From Chrysaora quinquecirrha (Eukaryota; Cnidaria; Scyphozoa; Semaeostomeae; Pelagiidae), in assembly GCA_014526335.1 (NCBI GenBank), contig JACTAT010000008.1, positions 124,001 through 188,000 on the forward strand: 64,000 bases of DNA, written 5' to 3'. Below are positions 33,700 through 45,000 of this stretch, in pieces. Every line of letters begins with the position of its first letter. Position 1 is the stretch's first letter. The notes beneath the pieces were generated by a model that did not search any database, had not been told where the DNA came from, and was given only the letters and a program-made list of their open reading frames with translations. Position numbers and translations under genes: made by a program.

Positions 33700-35225
33700 A
33701 AATTGGGCTGATTGGGAGGTCCCAAGCCTAACGAGAAAGATAAACAAGGCCAACCAAACATGTTTCGACCAGTAAATTTGTAATATTTCATTTTTGTGTA
33801 CGAAGAATGAGTACACTATGTGAGGGGTTCGATGTAATGCACACACCTACCAACCCACGGATAGACGGAAATGTGTAACAAAAGATCTAGCAGCGAACAA
33901 TGAGTACAAAAAGCCCCGCAGCAATGGTCGAAACTTTAGATCTTGCGGAAAACAATCGGTACATAAACGCCGCTACATTGTGCACTAAACAATCAATGCA
34001 TTGACTCATTGTTTATTACTTCAAAACGACTGGCATATTGCCACATATAAGTCAATCTTTGCCAATAACAAGCATTGCAAACATTCTTGACACCGCGATC
34101 AAGGAAACTGGGTAGAGTGCGGCAATTTCGAAAAGGATGTGTGTTTGAGGGACTCGAAGGAACGGGGTTACTATAACCAGAAGCACCACCAGGATCCCCA
34201 CAATCATCTTCATCATTAGCAACGTCACAATCATCATCATCATCATCATCAACGTTTAGGACTGACCAGCATCTATTCGATTTGAGGGGGATGGAAAACA
34301 ATTTGCGGGTGCAGTAAGGGGTCGTTTGTTCAAACATTGGCATATTTGAGACTGATAATAACAATTCGAGCAGGCTCGTTTCACTAAATTTACGCTGTTG
34401 AATGACCCTGACTCTCTCTTGTCTTCAACTTGCTGAATCAGCTATTTGATGGGTTAGAGCAACCCATACACACCAAAACTGTAGCATTAGATGAAGCAGC
34501 GAACAATGGATGCAAAAGTGCTGCTACAATGGTGAAAACAATAGATGCAAGGATCAATAGATCAATTGCTGTTTCTTCACGAGGATTGGCATTTTTGTCA
34601 CGCATGTCATACATGCGCACGACATCACAAGTAAGGAAACTAAGGCTAAACTGAGAAATTTTAAAATGGATGGTTCTAGAATATGGTGCGATCAAGGGAA
34701 CGGCATCATCATCCCTTACAATCAATCCAAAGTCAAACCCAACCCCACCACGGTCAGCCCCAACCACTATCTATCACCACCAACATCATCTTCATCATAT
34801 CATTTTCATCATCATCATCATCATCATCGTCATCATCATCATCATCATCATCATTATCACCATTAAAAAGATCGTCATTATCATTATCGTAATCATCATC
34901 ATCATCACGATCATCATCATGCATACTATTATTATCATTCTCATTATTATCATTATCATCATAATAATAATCATCGTCATTATTATTGTTAAGCATAATC
35001 ATCATCGCATATGTGGTTATCGGTATCGACCTAATCATCGTCATTGTTATTATCACCATCATAGTCATCATCAATATCATCTGCAGCATCAGGATAACGT
35101 CATTTGTTTCAACATATTCGTCATCAATGCCAGCATTACCATCTCTGGCCTGCTCGGCGTACCAGCATTCTTCGTACACAGCGACAGGCGCCCTATCTTT
35201 AATATAAGAAAAAGTTATCTATAAG
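33700..35225 (-). other. ATC-rich region with unresolved hydrophobic frames
   Basis: Microsatellite ATC/ATT tracts occupy about 34225-34250 and 34780-35090. On the minus strand, REETAIDLLILASIVFTIVA (about 34580-34520) and GILVVLLVIVTPFLRV (about 34200-34150) look like single membrane segments. The DNA at 33886-33960 resembles 34486-34560, so part of the region may be duplicated. No splice pattern joins them with confidence. It could be a decayed membrane-protein gene or chance. Confidence 0.25.
34780..35095. repeat. ATC/ATT trinucleotide microsatellite
   Basis: Imperfect (CAT)n/(ATT)n tract. It yields His-, Ile-, Asp- or Met-rich frames that are low-complexity artefacts. Confidence 0.95.
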
Positions 35226-36100
35226 TGTATTGCCTGATAAATAAGGAACATCTTGATGTGTTTTTTTTTTCATTTTTTGAACATTAATTGATGTGATACT
35301 GGTGAAAATAAAACAGTTGCTGGTGATTAGCATGAAAAAACTAATAGCAGTTCAATTTATTGTTTTATAAATTTCAAGCTTGGGCTTCCTGTGGTTTGAG
35401 GTCTTGATGCTCCAGATTCAAAAGTAAACATATAATTCTGCTAATTGCTTTGCAGATAATTGTTTCTCACTTGTTAAATCACTAGTTTCTTGGAGACATT
35501 CTAGGATGGCAGAAAAACTTATGGACACAAGACAAGTAAATTGCAATAATACTTTTCTTTGAAAAGATTTATTGCTAGGCAACTACTGGTCACATCAAAT
35601 AAAATCTCCAAATGAAGTTTATTTGCATGAGTATAAAATCTCAGGTGAATTAGAAATCACATCTTAGGAAGTTTGAGCTCAAATTATTCTGATCTTTAGG
35701 GATAAAGCTGACAATAGGCCCCCTGTTGCTACAATGCTTTATATAGAATTCAGCTTAGTGGTCTATATGGAATATATAGCAAAGTATTGCAATCTGCAAG
35801 TTCCCTGGACCCTGATAACTGAAAAGTTGGAAAAGTTATAGCAGCCTTCAAGAAAGGTGTTAGTTCAAAGAGAGAGAGAGAGAAGTATATGAACACTATT
35901 TCCTATCAAGAAAAGAGGCAGATTATATTATCTAAACAAGTGCGAATCAACACAAATAAGGCAAGCCAAGCACAAGCTTTTGGCATAAAATTCTTGGTCA
36001 TTGCAACGTGAATGATATATTGAAACTGCCCAGAGGTGGTAAATGGTATGGAAATTATTTGAAACAAGTCATAAGAATTTTGTGAAACTTGTACTCTGGG
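35226..36100. other. No gene recognised; possible 5' part of Copia-like element
   Basis: AT-rich DNA before the integrase homology. No gag-like frame or LTR boundary could be established. A short GA run lies at about 35871. Confidence 0.3.
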
Positions 36101-36109
36101 AAAAATGAC

Positions 36110-37553
36110 GGAATATAGATCACGTCAATCAGATGCAAGAGCAAAATCAAGATTAGAATGTGTTCATTGTGATTTAGCTGGCCCAATCGATCCAAAAAGT
36201 ATTGATGGTTTTTGATTTGCCTTGAGCTTCACTTATGATTACTCAGGCCAGATAATGACATATTTTCTAAGGCAAAAGTCGAACTCAGTGGAAGCTACTA
36301 AAAAATTTTTATCAGACTGTGCACCTTTTGGCAAGATAAAAAGGCTAAGAAGTGACAATGGAACAGAGTTTACTTCCAAAGAGTTTGGATCATTAATGAC
36401 AGCTAATATACATCATTAGAAGTCTGCCCCATACTCACCACATCAACATGAGACAGCAGAGAGAACATTGAGAGCATTATTTGAGATGGCCAGATGCCTG
36501 TTACTGGAAGCCAAATTATCTAAAGATTTATGGACATATGATGTGTTATCTGCAAGTTATATTCCAAACAGATGCTACAATGGCAGATTGAGTAAAACAC
36601 CCTTTGAAGCATTTACAGGCACCAAGCCTGATATCAAGAACATGAACATTTTTGGGACTTCATGTAATGCATATGTTCAGGACAAACAAAAGCTTGATCC
36701 AAAAGCAAAGAAAGGAACTTTTGTAGGCTATGATAAGTACAGTCCAGCTTATTTTGTTTACTTCAAGGAAAGTAAAAACATAAAACGAGTCAGATGTGTC
36801 ACTTTTACAAACAAATTTGAAGACAAAGATAAAATTCCTGGAATGATCAGTTATGATAATGACGATGGTTACTATCATAGCACAATCAAACCTGTAACAC
36901 AAAGAGAAGGTCTAGAGGAGTGCAGCATTGAGCAAAATGAAAATAGCACTGATTGTGCAATAAATCAGGAAGATGATGCTGCAAGCTCAAGTGAAAATTC
37001 AAGATATCCTCAGAGGCAAAGAAAACAACCAGAGCATTTTCAGGATTGTATAATTTGAGAGGATATGTATGTTACCATAAGCCTCAATATGGATATGAAT
37101 AGCAGAGTCTCAGATGCTCCAACAACATATGAAGATGCGAAGTTATTCAAATGCTGGAAAGTGGAAAAATGCCATGGATGAAGAATTTAAGTCATTGCAA
37201 GAGAATAATACTTTCACTCTTACTTCATTACCCGAGGGAAAGAATGCGATAAATGGCAGATGGGTTTATACAATCAAAGAAGGTCAAAATGAAAACACAA
37301 TTTGTAAAGCAAGGTATGTCGCAAAGGGATACGGCCAAACCAAGGACAAAGATTACATTGAAACCTATTCACCAGCCACAAAGATGACATCAGTCAGGAT
37401 GTTAATGCAGTTGGCTGTACAAAATGACTATATAGTTCATAAAATGGATGTGAAAACAGCATACCTTAATGCCCCAATCGACTGTGACATTTATATGAAA
37501 CAGGTGAAAGGCTATGAGGTTCTTGGTGAGAACAACGAACAACTTATATGCAA
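36110..37553 (+). pseudogene. Copia-like retrotransposon fragment: integrase and RT
   Basis: The integrase part reads CVHCDLAGPIDPKSIDGF, a stop, FTYDYSGQIMTYF, RSDNGTEFTSKEF, a stop, and QHETAERTLRALFEMARCLL. The catalytic D, D and E are visible but two stops interrupt. GTKPDIKNMNIFGTSCNAYV and KGTFVGYDKYSPAYFVYF follow. A second frame from about 37130 has the Ty1/copia RT start GRWVYTIKEGQNENTICKAR, YVAKGYGQTKDKDYIETYSP and MDVKTAYLNAPIDCDIYMKQ. The element breaks off near 37553, before the YVDD motif, where PLE sequence begins. Both LTRs, gag and RNase H are absent. Confidence 0.9.
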
Positions 37554-38870
37554 CCGTATTAGACATGATAGTCACCACTTTTCATGACAAGCCTTTGATA
37601 TTTAGTAGGGCAACGTTTCGGGAGAGATCCGTCTCCCATCATCGGGTAATGAGAAATGTGGTTTCTTTCCTATTTATTGCAAAGGTCGGATAGAAAGGTG
37701 TAAAATTAATTGTATCATGGTGATTCCATGTTGGCAAAAGTGCGTATGTTGGAAAGGCAAAAACTCAAACTTGTGCGATATTCAAACCATCTGAGATTCT
37801 CTCTCAGATGCCTGCACAATGAGTTACTGCCAAATGATCCTAGACCTAGGTGCAAGGTCAAGACTGCAAGATGTATTGAAATGGCTCGCCGTTTCAGTAA
37901 ACTTCAGTTGCAAGACGAAATCCATTTGAACCACTGCATTAGAGATCGAATTAAGACTTCAATAAACGATCTCGAAGTGGAAATTAAACGAACTCTCTCG
38001 ACGGGACAATTTGAAAGAGTGCAATCAATTCAGAAGGCCCGTTGTGATAAGACAATGTCTCAAATAAGGAAAAGACATATGAGAAAATACAACAACCTTC
38101 TTGAAAGAAATAACACTACCAATAATGACAATGGCATAGAGGTAGACAAAGATCGCTGGATCATTAACCTATCCAAAGATCTCTCATCATCCGAAAAATC
38201 TCGTTTGTCCCGAGGTCTGAACTTCGGTCTTGCACCCACTTATATCCCCAATAAGGATGTAATAGCAGAAGTGGAAAGAAACTAGATTATCTCGAAAAAA
38301 CAGATACCATGTCGGTAAGTGATGGAGCCTGCCTTAGAGCAGAAGTATGCACCATCCTAACGAATTCTGCTCTTCCTTAAGATAACATTTGTAGGAAAGA
38401 AAGGAAGGTTTTGAGTGATCTAAGGAAAGACAAGAGCATTAAGATCCTATCTGCTGATAAGGGGCGAGCGACTGTACTTTTGAACAGCTCGGACTATTTT
38501 CAAAAGTGCACCAAGCACATTGAGATGGCCCTTAAGAATATCTGAAAGGTAATCCAACAAACAAAATTAAGCGCCAAGGTCTGAAGCTTATTAAAGGCTT
38601 ACATGATATGAAAATAATTTCAGATGAAACATATCGGAAGATCAAACCTTCCGATTCTCATGCTCCACGTTTCTATGGACTTCCCAAGATACATAAAGAT
38701 GGTTTTCCTATCAGACCTATAGTGTCCTGTAGTGGTACACCACTAGAAAACCTCTTAAAGTATATTGCGAAAATCTTGAAACATTATGTCAAGAATATGG
38801 GACATGCAAAGAATTGGTTCTCGTGTTGTGAATTTCAATTAAAACAGTTGACTCAGGTTGTTCTACGGAA
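37554..38870 (+). pseudogene. Penelope-like element fragment, 5' half
   Basis: From the Copia break point onward. A 191-codon frame (37710-38285) is rich in basic and helical residues (for example QKARCDKTMSQIRKRHMRKY), as in the N-terminal region of PLE proteins. After frameshifts, APRFYGLPKIHKDGFPIRPI and SGTPLENLLKYIAKIL (38650-38775) are the first RT motifs of PLEs. Homology ends near 38860, so the catalytic palm and any endonuclease are missing. A hammerhead-like motif lies in its leader on the opposite strand. Confidence 0.85.
37615..37645 (-). ncRNA. Hammerhead-ribozyme-like core in PLE leader
   Basis: On the minus strand the order is CCGATGA (37645-37639), then a hairpin GGGAGA-loop-TCTCCC, then GAAAC (37619-37615). 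This matches the hammerhead core CUGAUGA-stem II-GAAA except for one U-to-C change in the first block, which should abolish or weaken cleavage. The downstream strand has GTTGCCC where a very short stem III would lie. Hammerheads are known from the terminal repeats of PLEs. Activity is unlikely for this copy. Confidence 0.62.
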
Positions 38871-39104
38871 GAACAATCATATTGCTGTAGTTGCATTGCC
38901 TGGCTTTCTTCATTGTTGCATCAAGGCAAAATTTCCGCGCAGCAGTTAGCAAAGTCTATCCTACTGAATGTTTGCGTTTTACATTTTGGCGTATGTACAG
39001 TATTCTAATAAGTAAATACGATTTATCGCATCGACCATTTCTTCGAATACAGTACAAGCAGAGTTTTCGTGACTATTAGAATAGGCCATATTCTCTCTAA
39101 CTTT

Positions 39105-39345
39105 CATGCAATTTCAGTATTCGTCGCAACCCTCCACTTTCATGATGATAACCCTCCACTTTGCATTGGCACCCTCCGCTGTACTGAAGATATCCCTCCA
39201 CTATAATGATGATAACCCTCCACGATACTCCATATCCTCAACTTACATGATGATATCCCTCCACGTTACAAATAATATCCCTCCATTATACTGATGACAA
39301 CCCTCCACGATACTCCGCACATTCCACTTTCATGATGAATCATGT
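39105..39345. repeat. Short minisatellite, CCCTCCAC units
   Basis: About nine imperfect units of roughly 23-26 bp containing CCCTCCACT(T/A)TCATGATGA or variants (ATAACCCTCCACGATACTCC). Units alternate between two sub-types. Confidence 0.8.
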
Positions 39346-40513
39346 TCCCCCGCCGTCAAGCAGGTCTCGTGTATATAACTTTCCAAGACTCCAATAGATG
39401 GGGATTAAACCTTGGACTGCATGATCAGAGGGCCAATTGTGGTACATCATTTGTTATAAATCTAATGTGTACTTGGTCTTTGTTCAGAAATTTTCATTTG
39501 AAAAACCGATTAATAAACGACAATCTTGTTATGTTAACTTCGTATCATCTTTTCCTATTTGTTTGCAGTCTGATCTTCATTTGATTGAAGATCATTTTGT
39601 CAATTAGTTTTGTACAAAATTTAGCCTTGCAGGTTTCACTATTTAACCTTATTGAATGTCGATGAAATCCTACCGGCGGAAAGTATTACCAGCATCGCTT
39701 TTAACATAGAATTCAATTTACTGCATGGCGATTGGTTCTTCTGTGAATGGTGGCTTCAACTTTGTGCAGTGAATAGGAGGAAGAGTCAGGCAACCGTGTA
39801 ATCTTCATTGAATATCCATGCTTCCTTCAAAAATTCATATCTCCCGTAAAAGATGGCAAGAAATGTGTAGAAACTCATTCATTCATTTAGGGCACCCCAT
39901 TTTAGATAGACTTGCAAATTTGTTTCTTAATTCTGCAGAGCATGACAGGTATTTTAATAAATTTCGTTCATTACCCAACCTTTTTTACCTACATACAGCT
40001 TTCAGGGTTATTTTTAATAGAGATACTGAAATATCAACGATATGAAGCGTGAATTTGAATTATTTTTTGCCTCTATGTTTTCGTTTTGAGCTTCTGCATA
40101 ATTGTTGCCTAAAAAGTGATCAGCCAGAAATTCTTGTGCATTACTACAAAAGGCTTTTTGTCTTTTCTTAAATATCCGCTCATTTTACAACAACTATCTC
40201 AGAATTTGCGGAATAAAACCCAACAGGTTATCCGGTTTTTTTCTAGGAATTGACCAACAGAGGATACAACACTTTTGAGTCGTCTGCGAATGGGGGTTTT
40301 AAGGTAACTTATTTTTTAGCAATAACTTTGCAATATACCCTATTTAATTTCCTGCATCGTCGATTGAAAGTTTGTTGAAAATTTTTCATGGGTTGAGTGC
40401 AATGTTTTTCGTCATGTTTTTTTTTATCTGGGTTGAGTTTCGTTGTTTTGTGATCAAGCCCCAGGAGACAAATCATTGTACAGACCTTTATCAAGAGTTC
40501 TTTGTTTTTCTAG

Positions 40514-40965
40514 AAGATTACGGTTATCTTGAAGTAAGGAAATCGTCTCCGCTTGCAACGACCCGGATTGCAGTCGCTTTCAGTGAGGAAGTGCAGTAAA
40601 CTTTAATTCAAATTCTCTTTTTATTGAAGGAAAGTGAAAGAAAGGGTTCAAGTCCCGGCCTATATGCCCTAGGGGGCATTTAATCAAGTATTATCATTTT
40701 CGTGAGTTACTTGTGTCTTGTTTCCTGAGTTGCCGCTGATATTTTCAAAATGTTTGTCGCAGATTACTTTTCTCTCTTTGCCTTTCATTATTCGTTAAAA
40801 TTAGAAGACAAATTAGCTACTGCACTACCTACCTTGAAGCTGTCGCAGCCCTCGTCGTTGCACGCAGAGGATTCCCTTACTCAAGACATGCACCATCTTC
40901 TTGAAAATGTCGCGCCGACTCAGACCTCTTTCGATAGGTCTGTTGTCACCTCAGCCTCCAAATAA
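40514..40965 (+). CDS. Possible 3' exons of an unidentified gene
   Basis: A segment after acceptor ttttctag (40514-40595) reads DYGYLEVRKSSPLATTRIAV and ends at GTGCA|gtaaac. A second segment after tcgcag (40763-40965) reads YSLKLEDKLATALPTLKLSQ then AEDSLTQDMHHLLENV, ending in TAA that overlaps AATAAA (40961), with another AATAAA at 40972. GC content is clearly higher than the flanks. The donor phase of the first segment does not fit the main frame of the second (it gives a shorter alternative ending HAPSS), so the join is uncertain. No family recognised. Confidence 0.33.
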
Positions 40966-41933
40966 AATCTAAATAAAATTTGCAAACTTTTCCCGGCCCT
41001 TTTTTTGTCAATTCGGATTGAGTTTTTCCATGTAAACAGCCTTGGTAACTCTTATAATAGAAAGTAATGACAAGTCTTTCCGCTTTTATTCAAATTGTTG
41101 CAAAAATTCTGTCTAATTATGAACTTTTAGGTTTATTTTTAAGGTGTCGATTTGAATAACTGTCACAAAAGCCACACTAATCGGACATGATTCAACGCCA
41201 TGTCGCATTTGGGGCCTATCTTTCCTCTTAGCGTGTAAAAGCCAAGTAATTAATCGAAATATTGCAATTGGCTTCTTTGTGAACTTTTTTCGTACAATAA
41301 ACCTTTTAGAGTCTAGGACCCCAAGATTCTAGACTCGAAATTCATCATAATAAGCTTCCCTTCTATGGGAAATGGCTGAAATTATCTGCAGCTGAAACGG
41401 GATTTGTTTGGATGTATTGGATAAACGCTGTTAAATGTTACTTCATAATTTCCGAAATTTGCCAAACTGTCATGGCGGATGAGGCTTCGATTTGTATTGA
41501 GTGAACACAAAAAAGATACGGAAAAATCCTTCCTTGCTGTCTGGTACCAAACAATTTCTCGAATGTTTTTAGGATTGTTGAAACATTGGCCTGTGTTGTA
41601 CGGGCCACCGGACTTGCCTGAATTTTTGGCCTGATTGATAGCTTGTCACAGTCTATCCATGAGTTCGAGTTATACCAACTTCTTACTTTGCTCATCTTTA
41701 TCTATATCTGTACAAGCAAGGGGGGATGCATCGCACCTAGCAACTGCTTTCTGCCATGCCTAATATCCTGAATGTGACTTAGTAGACTTATTGGGGATTG
41801 CCCCTGACAATCCACATCCTATAGTGACGAAGTCAATTCTCCTGTTGTTCACATACAGTGGGAATCGCATAGAATCGTCAATGGTTTTGATAGATATGTT
41901 TTAAATGCTTTTCTTGTCATCTTGGTTCTCAAG

Positions 41934-42000
41934 GATATTGACGATGAAGATATGAGTGGAGAACGTGGATGCTATTTCAGAGATGGTGTGAGAAAAATAG
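41934..42000 (+). CDS. Anoctamin exon a
   Basis: 22 codons plus 1 nt, acid-rich start DIDDEDMSGERG, then YFRDGVRKI. Donor ATAG|gtaagt. The acceptor (ttctcaag) is weak, so the left edge could shift. Confidence 0.75.
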
Positions 42001-45000
42001 GTAAGTGTTCCTAAGATGCCCCTTTGAACACCATTACCAATTGAAAAAAGCATCGAAGAAAAAATGGTGATTAATCCTCTTCGTTCGTAATATCACAAAA
42101 ATCAACTTTAATAACTTCACTTCGAAACTCCTGCTTACTTTGCAAGTTTCTTATCTCCTCATAATTGCTTTGTCGTGTCAGTAGTTCCACTACAGTCTTT
42201 AGCATGGTGTCTCACATAGAAATATGTCTCCTGCTTAGAAATATCTGTAAACATTTCCTAGGACGCTTCAGTGTACTTAAAGCATTTTCAGTACCGGAAG
42301 TTTGTTTCTTTAATTTCTTCCATCTTGCAAAGAGCAATTTACGTGCAAACCTGAAACTTAAATGAAAAAAATAAAACATTGTCGAAATGAAAGCGTTTAT
42401 CTGAGCTGCTGCTATTGAAACCGACGAACCACAACAATTCTCAGTTGAGTTCAACTTGTTTCAAGTTTGTTTGGCTGGCTTTAAAAGGAATCAGTCAGTG
42501 GTCTCTTCTGCTTTCGGTTTGTTTAAATTTCAGAAATAGCAGCTTAACATGAATACAGCAATGAGTCCGTTTCTTAAATTGATTTCAGAGCTGGTATCTA
42601 TTCATGACGAAAGCTACACGTTTTTGGTACATGAGTGATACCGCATTTTTATTTCTAATTTTTTCCTTTTAAATTTGATCCCCACGAATATTTGTCATAG
42701 ATTTCGTTCTGGTGTACACTGAAGACAATCAAAAACCAACTGAGCAAAAGCATATTGATTACCGTGAAAAGTTCTTGTCGAACCTTCGCAAATCTCATCT
42801 GGAAATGGAAGTCGTAAGTTTAATTAAACAACCTTTTGTACAGGATATAGTAGCTCACTTCGTGTTCGAGTTTTGTTCAATGATCGTTAATTTTCAGCTC
42901 CTAGCAAACTTTCTTGTTCTGAATGACAAGAATATCAATAAACCTCCATGTGTACATCTTTTTAGGAAGTCACAGAAGACAAGTCTACAAAGGTGCATTT
43001 TATCAAGTGCCACTGCCCATTTGAAGTACTCAAGTTTTATGCTGAAGAGCTGAGTTTTCGTGCACCTCTTGAGGTATGTTAGCGTCATGTTTTATGAATT
43101 ACAGAAGGTATTTTTGTCGCTCAGTTCCTTCTTTTGGTGAAAAAATGCTTACATTCGTAAGGCTGTCATATCTTTTGTAATACTATCAACTCATGTTTTT
43201 TTTAAGAATTCATTAGGTTTCAGTCTCAGACTAAATTGGTTGAACATGTTCTTGTTTTTAGCTTCGCAGCACAGTAAAAATCAATTGGACAGAGAGAATG
43301 CTTGCTAAATTTCATTTGCCTAATCCGTTCAAAGAAGAAGTTCCAAACACTCCACCTGATTACTTTACTACTACATTTCAAGCGGATAAAATGCATAAGT
43401 AAAATTTTTGTTCTTGACTTTTTCGCAATTTAAAGTAAATCAGCGGAGCCAAGGCAATCATTTTAAAAAATTGTCTTTTTAAGTTCTTTGAATTTGATTG
43501 GTAGTTACTCAAGCAGTCTATTTTTCATGGTTTTTTCCGCAACAATCTAGCAAAGAGGGTAACCTTGGGTTTTTTCAGTGAAACCTACTAAACAAAGGTC
43601 GTGGAACAGGAATCCAAGATGAGCCTTCAAAACTCTTCACCGGAAGTAGCCTTAATTAATGCCTAATTAGGCCTAATTAAGTCAATCAAAAAAGTCGCAC
43701 TTTTTCAAATCTGATTACTGCAATATATGGAGCTTGCAATGTTGAGTAAAATTGTCTCTGACTGTATTTCTATACGACCTACCAATTTCGAGAAAAACTC
43801 GTTTGAAATTATGATGACGTCATCACCATTATGATCAGTACTGACCTGGATCCTATTTTTCAGCTTTTACAAATTTTTGAGTTGGGGTGCAATAGTCACA
43901 AAACCGCTAATTATGCGATAGATGTGCGCCAAGAATGCAGACTGATGATGATTGGGTGTGGTTGTGACATCATAAGGGGCACTTGACGCCATAATGGTAC
44001 CAAAATTATGTCCAGCCATCCATGAGCCAAATGGCGTTGTGAAGGACTATTCATGTTCGAGATTTGAAGTTTTAATATTAAACCTGCTTGAAATGGCGAG
44101 AGGTCAAGTTTGTTTTACAGTATTCGTAATGGAATTCCTATTTTTTATGCAGTGAACCCCTTTCTTCGTTTTTCCAAACTTGCGGTGGGGCTTATTATGT
44201 TTATTATGCGGTGGGGCCTATTATATCATTCATACACGTATCGCATTGCAAGCGGTTTTTTTACTATTCGACCCCTGTTTGTGAAGTTATGCGAGTTGAC
44301 AAAAATCCATACTGAGCCTAGGACGATGAAGTCATCATTCTTTCAAACGAGTTTTTCTCGAAACTGGTAGGTTGTATTGAATTGTATTGAAATACAATCA
44401 AAGACAATTTTACTCAGCGTTTCAAGATCTACATATTGCAGCAATCAGATTTCAAAAAGTGCAACTTTTAATTGACTTAATAACGCATAATTAAGCTTTA
44501 ATTAAGGGTACTTCCTGCGAAAATTTTTGAGGGCCCATCTTCGATTCGTGTTCTCCGACCTTTTTAGTAGATTTCTATTTAAAAACCCTGGGTTACCCAC
44601 TTTGCTAGATTGTTGCGGAAAAACCCTGTCTAACTCATATACCAGTTGCACCTCACGAATGAAAGCGTTCCCAAATTTCAGCCTTGCGGATCAAGCTATC
44701 ATCATCTACTCAAGAAAATTATTAGACGTCAATTTTTGTTGCTACTGCCTATTTTGTGTCAAATGACACGGCCCGTGTGCTATCGAGTTGTCCATTATTA
44801 AGCTCAAAAATAGAAATTTTGAAGAAAATGACGACCGCCTGTCAAAAATAATTCAGATGTATCAGCATTAATTTCGGGTTTTGAAAAGATGTTTTTATTA
44901 AATGAATTTTGTGCGTCTTTAAGATATTGAAAATAGAAAACTGTGATGTCAAAAAAATGCAGAAGGATGGTTTTCCAATGTAGAAACTTCTGCAAACTTC

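Noticed and set aside
39818..40045. 75-codon frame reading GHPILDRLANLFLNSAEHD
   Set aside because: Looks protein-like, but has no recognised family, no clear splice sites and a length common by chance here.
40640..40670. tRNA gene suggested by GGTTCAAGTCCCGGCC
   Set aside because: Box B-like only; no box A or cloverleaf upstream.
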